Assembly (NCBI RefSeq): GCF_900169145.1
Contig: NZ_FXZD01000004.1
Coordinates: 124,001 to 188,000, forward strand
DNA length: 64,000 nucleotides
Direction of reading: 5' to 3'
DNA from: Brevibacterium antiquum CNRZ 918
GTDB taxonomy: Bacteria; Actinomycetota; Actinomycetes; Actinomycetales; Brevibacteriaceae
In this document: piece by piece, positions 61,854 through 64,000 of the stretch
Numbering within the stretch: position 1 is the first letter of the stretch
Layout: every line of letters starts with the position of its first letter
Notes under the pieces: generated by a model
Told to the model about the DNA's origin: nothing
What the model saw: the letters and a program-made list of their open reading frames with translations, nothing else
The model's database searches: none
Made by a program: the position numbers and the translations under genes

Positions 61854-62147
61854 GAGCAGATCAGGAGCCGTTCGCAGATCAGGGGCTGTCAGCCGGGCAG
61901 AGGTTGACAGCAAGCCGGGGTTGACCGTGAGCAGGGGTTGACTGCGATCAGCGGGTGCACAGCGAGAGTTTCTGGTTCACGATAACCACTCACCCACTCC
62001 TTACCTGTGGACCGGACCCCGACCCGCGCGTGATCGGCCTGTGGACGAGGAAGCGCCGTCCACAGGCCGGTCGTCTGCTCTTGTCGTGTCTGCAGTGCCG
62101 GTGGTGGTCTGTCTGTCATGGGACCAACATCTGGCAAACGGAGCACA
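61854..62147. other. Spacer with degenerate repeats and a perfect hairpin
   Basis: No gene is seen. The first 100 bases repeat pieces of the DUF2469 3' end (ATCAGGGGCTG occurs at 61842 and again near 61878) and GGTTGAC three times. A perfect 13-bp inverted repeat (62035-62047 and 62057-62069) around a 9-base loop probably terminates the rnhB unit. Confidence 0.65.
62035..62069. terminator. Perfect 13-bp hairpin, probable terminator
   Basis: CGGCCTGTGGACG (62035-62047) pairs exactly with CGTCCACAGGCCG (62057-62069). It lies 180 bases after the DUF2469 stop and 80 bases before yraN. Confidence 0.7.
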
Positions 62148-62516
62148 ATGACACAGGGAATGCGTCAGCGCTCTCTGGGGCAGACAGGGGAGGACCTGGC
62201 TGCAGGTTTCCTGCAACGGCAGGGAATGGTCATCATCGAACGCAACTTCAGATGCCCACGGGGAGAGATCGACATCATCGCTCGAGACGGTGACACCATC
62301 GTCTTTGTCGAGGTGAAGACCCGCAGAACCCTGGCGTTGGGGTCTCCGCTCGAGGCCGTGACCAGAGCGAAACTGAAGCGGATCAGAATGCTGTCGGGAA
62401 TCTGGCTGCGTGGGCAGAGTGACTTCTTCGCCGCCATCCGCGTCGATGCCCTCGGCATCGTCATGGAACCCGAACCCGACTACTCTCATCGCTGCAACCT
62501 GCAGGTCGACTCGTGA
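62148..62516 (+). CDS. UPF0102 (YraN) family protein
   Basis: A 122-residue protein. [50 protein letters not shown] holds a PD-(D/E)XK-like nuclease core (E-x-D ... E-x-K). Function is not established; a Holliday-junction or DNA-uptake link has been proposed. ATG 62148 follows ACGGAG. The stop overlaps the comM-like start as GTGA, so the two are coupled, as in many bacteria. Confidence 0.93.
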   Translation: MTQGMRQRSLGQTGEDLAAGFLQRQGMVIIERNFRCPRGEIDIIARDGDTIVFVEVKTRRTLALGSPLEAVTRAKLKRIRMLSGIWLRGQSDFFAAIRVDALGIVMEPEPDYSHRCNLQVDS

Positions 62517-64000
62517 GCGAAGAAGCGAAGCTCAACGTGATCGGACGCTCCTCCGCCGTCGCACTCTGGGGCCTGACAGGCAAGATCGTGTCCATCGAAG
62601 CCTGCGTCAGCGCTGGCCTGCCGGGTATCGACATCGTCGGTCTGCCCGATGCCTCCGTGAGCGAATCCCGGAAACGACTTCGCGCCGCACTCGCGTATCT
62701 GGGGATCCCCGTTGCCACTCAGCATCTGACGATCAACCTCACTCCTGGAACCGTGCCGAAGATCGGTACGGGTTTCGACCTGGGAATCGCCGTAGCCGTG
62801 CTCAAAGCTCAAGGCATCATCACCGAAACGGACACAGAATCGATCATCCACTGCGGCGAACTCGGCCTCGACGGGCGCATCCGCCCCGTCAACGGTGTGC
62901 TGCCGAGCCTGCACAGCGGTCTCCAAGCCGGCTTCGAAAGATTCGTCGTGCCTGTGGGCAACAGCCGGGAAGCATCACTGTTGGGTGGGGCCAGGGTCAC
63001 AACCATCAACTCGTTGGCCGAACTGATCAACATCTATGGTGGAGCACTCAGCGTCCCGATGCTGCCACCGGTCTTCGACTCCGACACTGCCAACCTGGAA
63101 ATTTCCGAACGCCACGACCTCGCCGAAGTCCAAGGGCAGGCCGAGGCGCGATTCGGACTCGAAGTCGCGGCAGCTGGTGGACACAATCTGCTGATGCGAG
63201 GCACACCGGGGGCCGGGAAGACGCTGCTGGCACAGTGCCTGCCGGGAATACTTCCACCATTGGACGACCCGCAAGCCGTCGAGGTAGCGGCGGTGCGCTC
63301 ACTGCGGGGAGAGCTGAACAGCGGGGACGGGCTTGACCATCGGCCCCCGTTCGAGGCGCCCCACCACCGCAGCACCGCCTCGGCGCTCATCGGCGGGCGC
63401 AGGCCGGGGTCGATAGGAATTCTCAGCAGAGCTCATCGTGGCGTCTTGTTCATGGACGAAGCGCCCGAGTTCTCGCGGGATGTTCTCGAAGCACTGCGAC
63501 AGCCGATGGAGGCTCGACAGGTCCACATCCACCGGGCCTGGGGCTCGATGGTTCTTCCGGCATCGTTCCAACTGGTGATGGCGGCGAACCCATGCCCCTG
63601 CGGAGCTGGAATGCGCGGAGCCGAATCCACCTGCCGATGCACGCCGATGGACAAACGTCGCTACCGCAACAGACTCTCCGGACCCTTGCTGGACCGAGTC
63701 GACCTGCAACTCGAACTGTTCCCCGTCTCACCTGCCGACATCCGCCTCGGCGGGGTACAGGAGGACAGTGCACCCGTCGCCGAGCGGGTCAGACGCGCCC
63801 GACAGCGGCAGGCCGAGCGATACGTCGACTGTGAGTGGACGCTGAACTCCAACGCACCCGGGGCCTGGCTGCGTGAGCACTTCTCCCTGAGTCCGAACAG
63901 TCTGCGCGACCTGGACCGCGCGCTCGACACCGGAAGGATCACCATGCGCGGATACGACCGAGTGCTGAGGGTGGCAACGACCCTGGCTGACCTTGAGGGG
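62513..64000 (+). CDS. ComM/YifB-type AAA+ ATPase (5' part)
   Basis: The gene continues past the window; 496 codons are visible without a stop. The N-terminal domain begins [20 protein letters not shown] and contains [26 protein letters not shown]; then [15 protein letters not shown] (Walker A) and [11 protein letters not shown] (Walker B) form the Mg-chelatase-like ATPase; a CPCGAG...CRC cysteine cluster follows. ComM drives branch migration in natural transformation. GTG 62513 overlaps the YraN stop. Confidence 0.94.
   Translation, partial: MSEEAKLNVIGRSSAVALWGLTGKIVSIEACVSAGLPGIDIVGLPDASVSESRKRLRAALAYLGIPVATQHLTINLTPGTVPKIGTGFDLGIAVAVLKAQGIITETDTESIIHCGELGLDGRIRPVNGVLPSLHSGLQAGFERFVVPVGNSREASLLGGARVTTINSLAELINIYGGALSVPMLPPVFDSDTANLEISERHDLAEVQGQAEARFGLEVAAAGGHNLLMRGTPGAGKTLLAQCLPGILPPLDDPQAVEVAAVRSLRGELNSGDGLDHRPPFEAPHHRSTASALIGGRRPGSIGILSRAHRGVLFMDEAPEFSRDVLEALRQPMEARQVHIHRAWGSMVLPASFQLVMAANPCPCGAGMRGAESTCRCTPMDKRRYRNRLSGPLLDRVDLQLELFPVSPADIRLGGVQEDSAPVAERVRRARQRQAERYVDCEWTLNSNAPGAWLREHFSLSPNSLRDLDRALDTGRITMRGYDRVLRVATTLADLEG

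Noticed and set aside
61981..62030. DnaA-box-like TGTGGA sequences after DUF2469
   Set aside because: The TGTGGAC matches belong to the terminator hairpin or lack the full box TTATCCACA; no cluster is present and no dnaA or dnaN lies nearby.

Overview
The window reads as one continuous stretch of actinobacterial chromosome, high in G+C (roughly 60-65 % by eye). It is dense with genes, many starting with GTG, and many neighbours overlap as ATGA or GTGA. Gene order follows the conserved actinobacterial core: gltX / leuCD / gpsA / ddl / thiL / DAK2 / recG / rsmD / coaD / DUF177-rpmF-rnc-mutM-smc-ftsY-amt-ffh-rpsP-KH-rimM-trmD-rplS-lepB-rnhB-DUF2469-yraN-comM. Together with a DUF222/HNH protein, an ectoine-type ABC importer and many apparently leaderless genes, this suggests a Micrococcales member; Brevibacterium is my best guess, by inference only. 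I see no rRNA, CRISPR array, IS element or phage block.

Layout. 1-16.4 kb: 3' end of ilvE, then mostly single genes (MFS transporter, DUF222/HNH protein, GNAT acetyltransferase, prolyl oligopeptidase), a short run lplA - membrane protein - peptidase E, then thyX - cap-domain protein - HIT protein, and leftward alcohol dehydrogenase, a conserved unknown and hrpB. 16.4-20.5 kb: FAH-family protein, gltX, an S33 peptidase, and tRNA-Gln and tRNA-Glu. 20.7-25.8 kb: leftward DUF4282 protein, aldose epimerase and an IclR regulator divergent from leuCD. 25.9-30.8 kb: murA, a PlsC acyltransferase, gpsA, a PEBP protein and ddl. 30.8-32.5 kb: an accessory island with an AbiEi/DUF559-like gene between repeat-rich spacers. 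32.5-39 kb: DUF3515 lipoprotein, thiL, DAK2 protein, recG, rsmD and a small membrane protein. 39-43.1 kb: a leftward Ehu-type importer and its divergent GntR regulator, sitting between rsmD and coaD. 43.1-64 kb: coaD, an MFS transporter and the long housekeeping run for ribosome biogenesis, chromosome condensation, SRP targeting, ammonium uptake, signal peptide cleavage and DNA uptake/repair. tRNA-Asn faces the other way between mutM and smc.

How the genes work together. The lower half is a growth module: ribosomal proteins (L32, S16, L19), ribosome and tRNA maturation (RNase III, RimM, TrmD, RsmD, KH protein), protein export (FtsY, Ffh, two signal peptidases) and chromosome maintenance (SMC, MutM, RNase HII, RecG). 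The middle supplies cell-envelope precursors (MurA, Ddl, GpsA, PlsC), leucine and thiamine diphosphate. The Ehu importer adds osmolyte uptake.

The points most worth a second look are: an intrinsic terminator embedded in the start of lepB; a 16-codon ORF translationally linked between recG and rsmD; a recurrent TANNNT-6/7 nt-RTG start architecture implying many leaderless mRNAs; an AbiEi/DUF559-like gene between two related hairpin repeats; widespread short tandem duplications, both intergenic and in-frame; a His-rich overlapping reading frame before rimM; and an exact GlnR half-site before amt, with the usual glnK-glnD pair missing.
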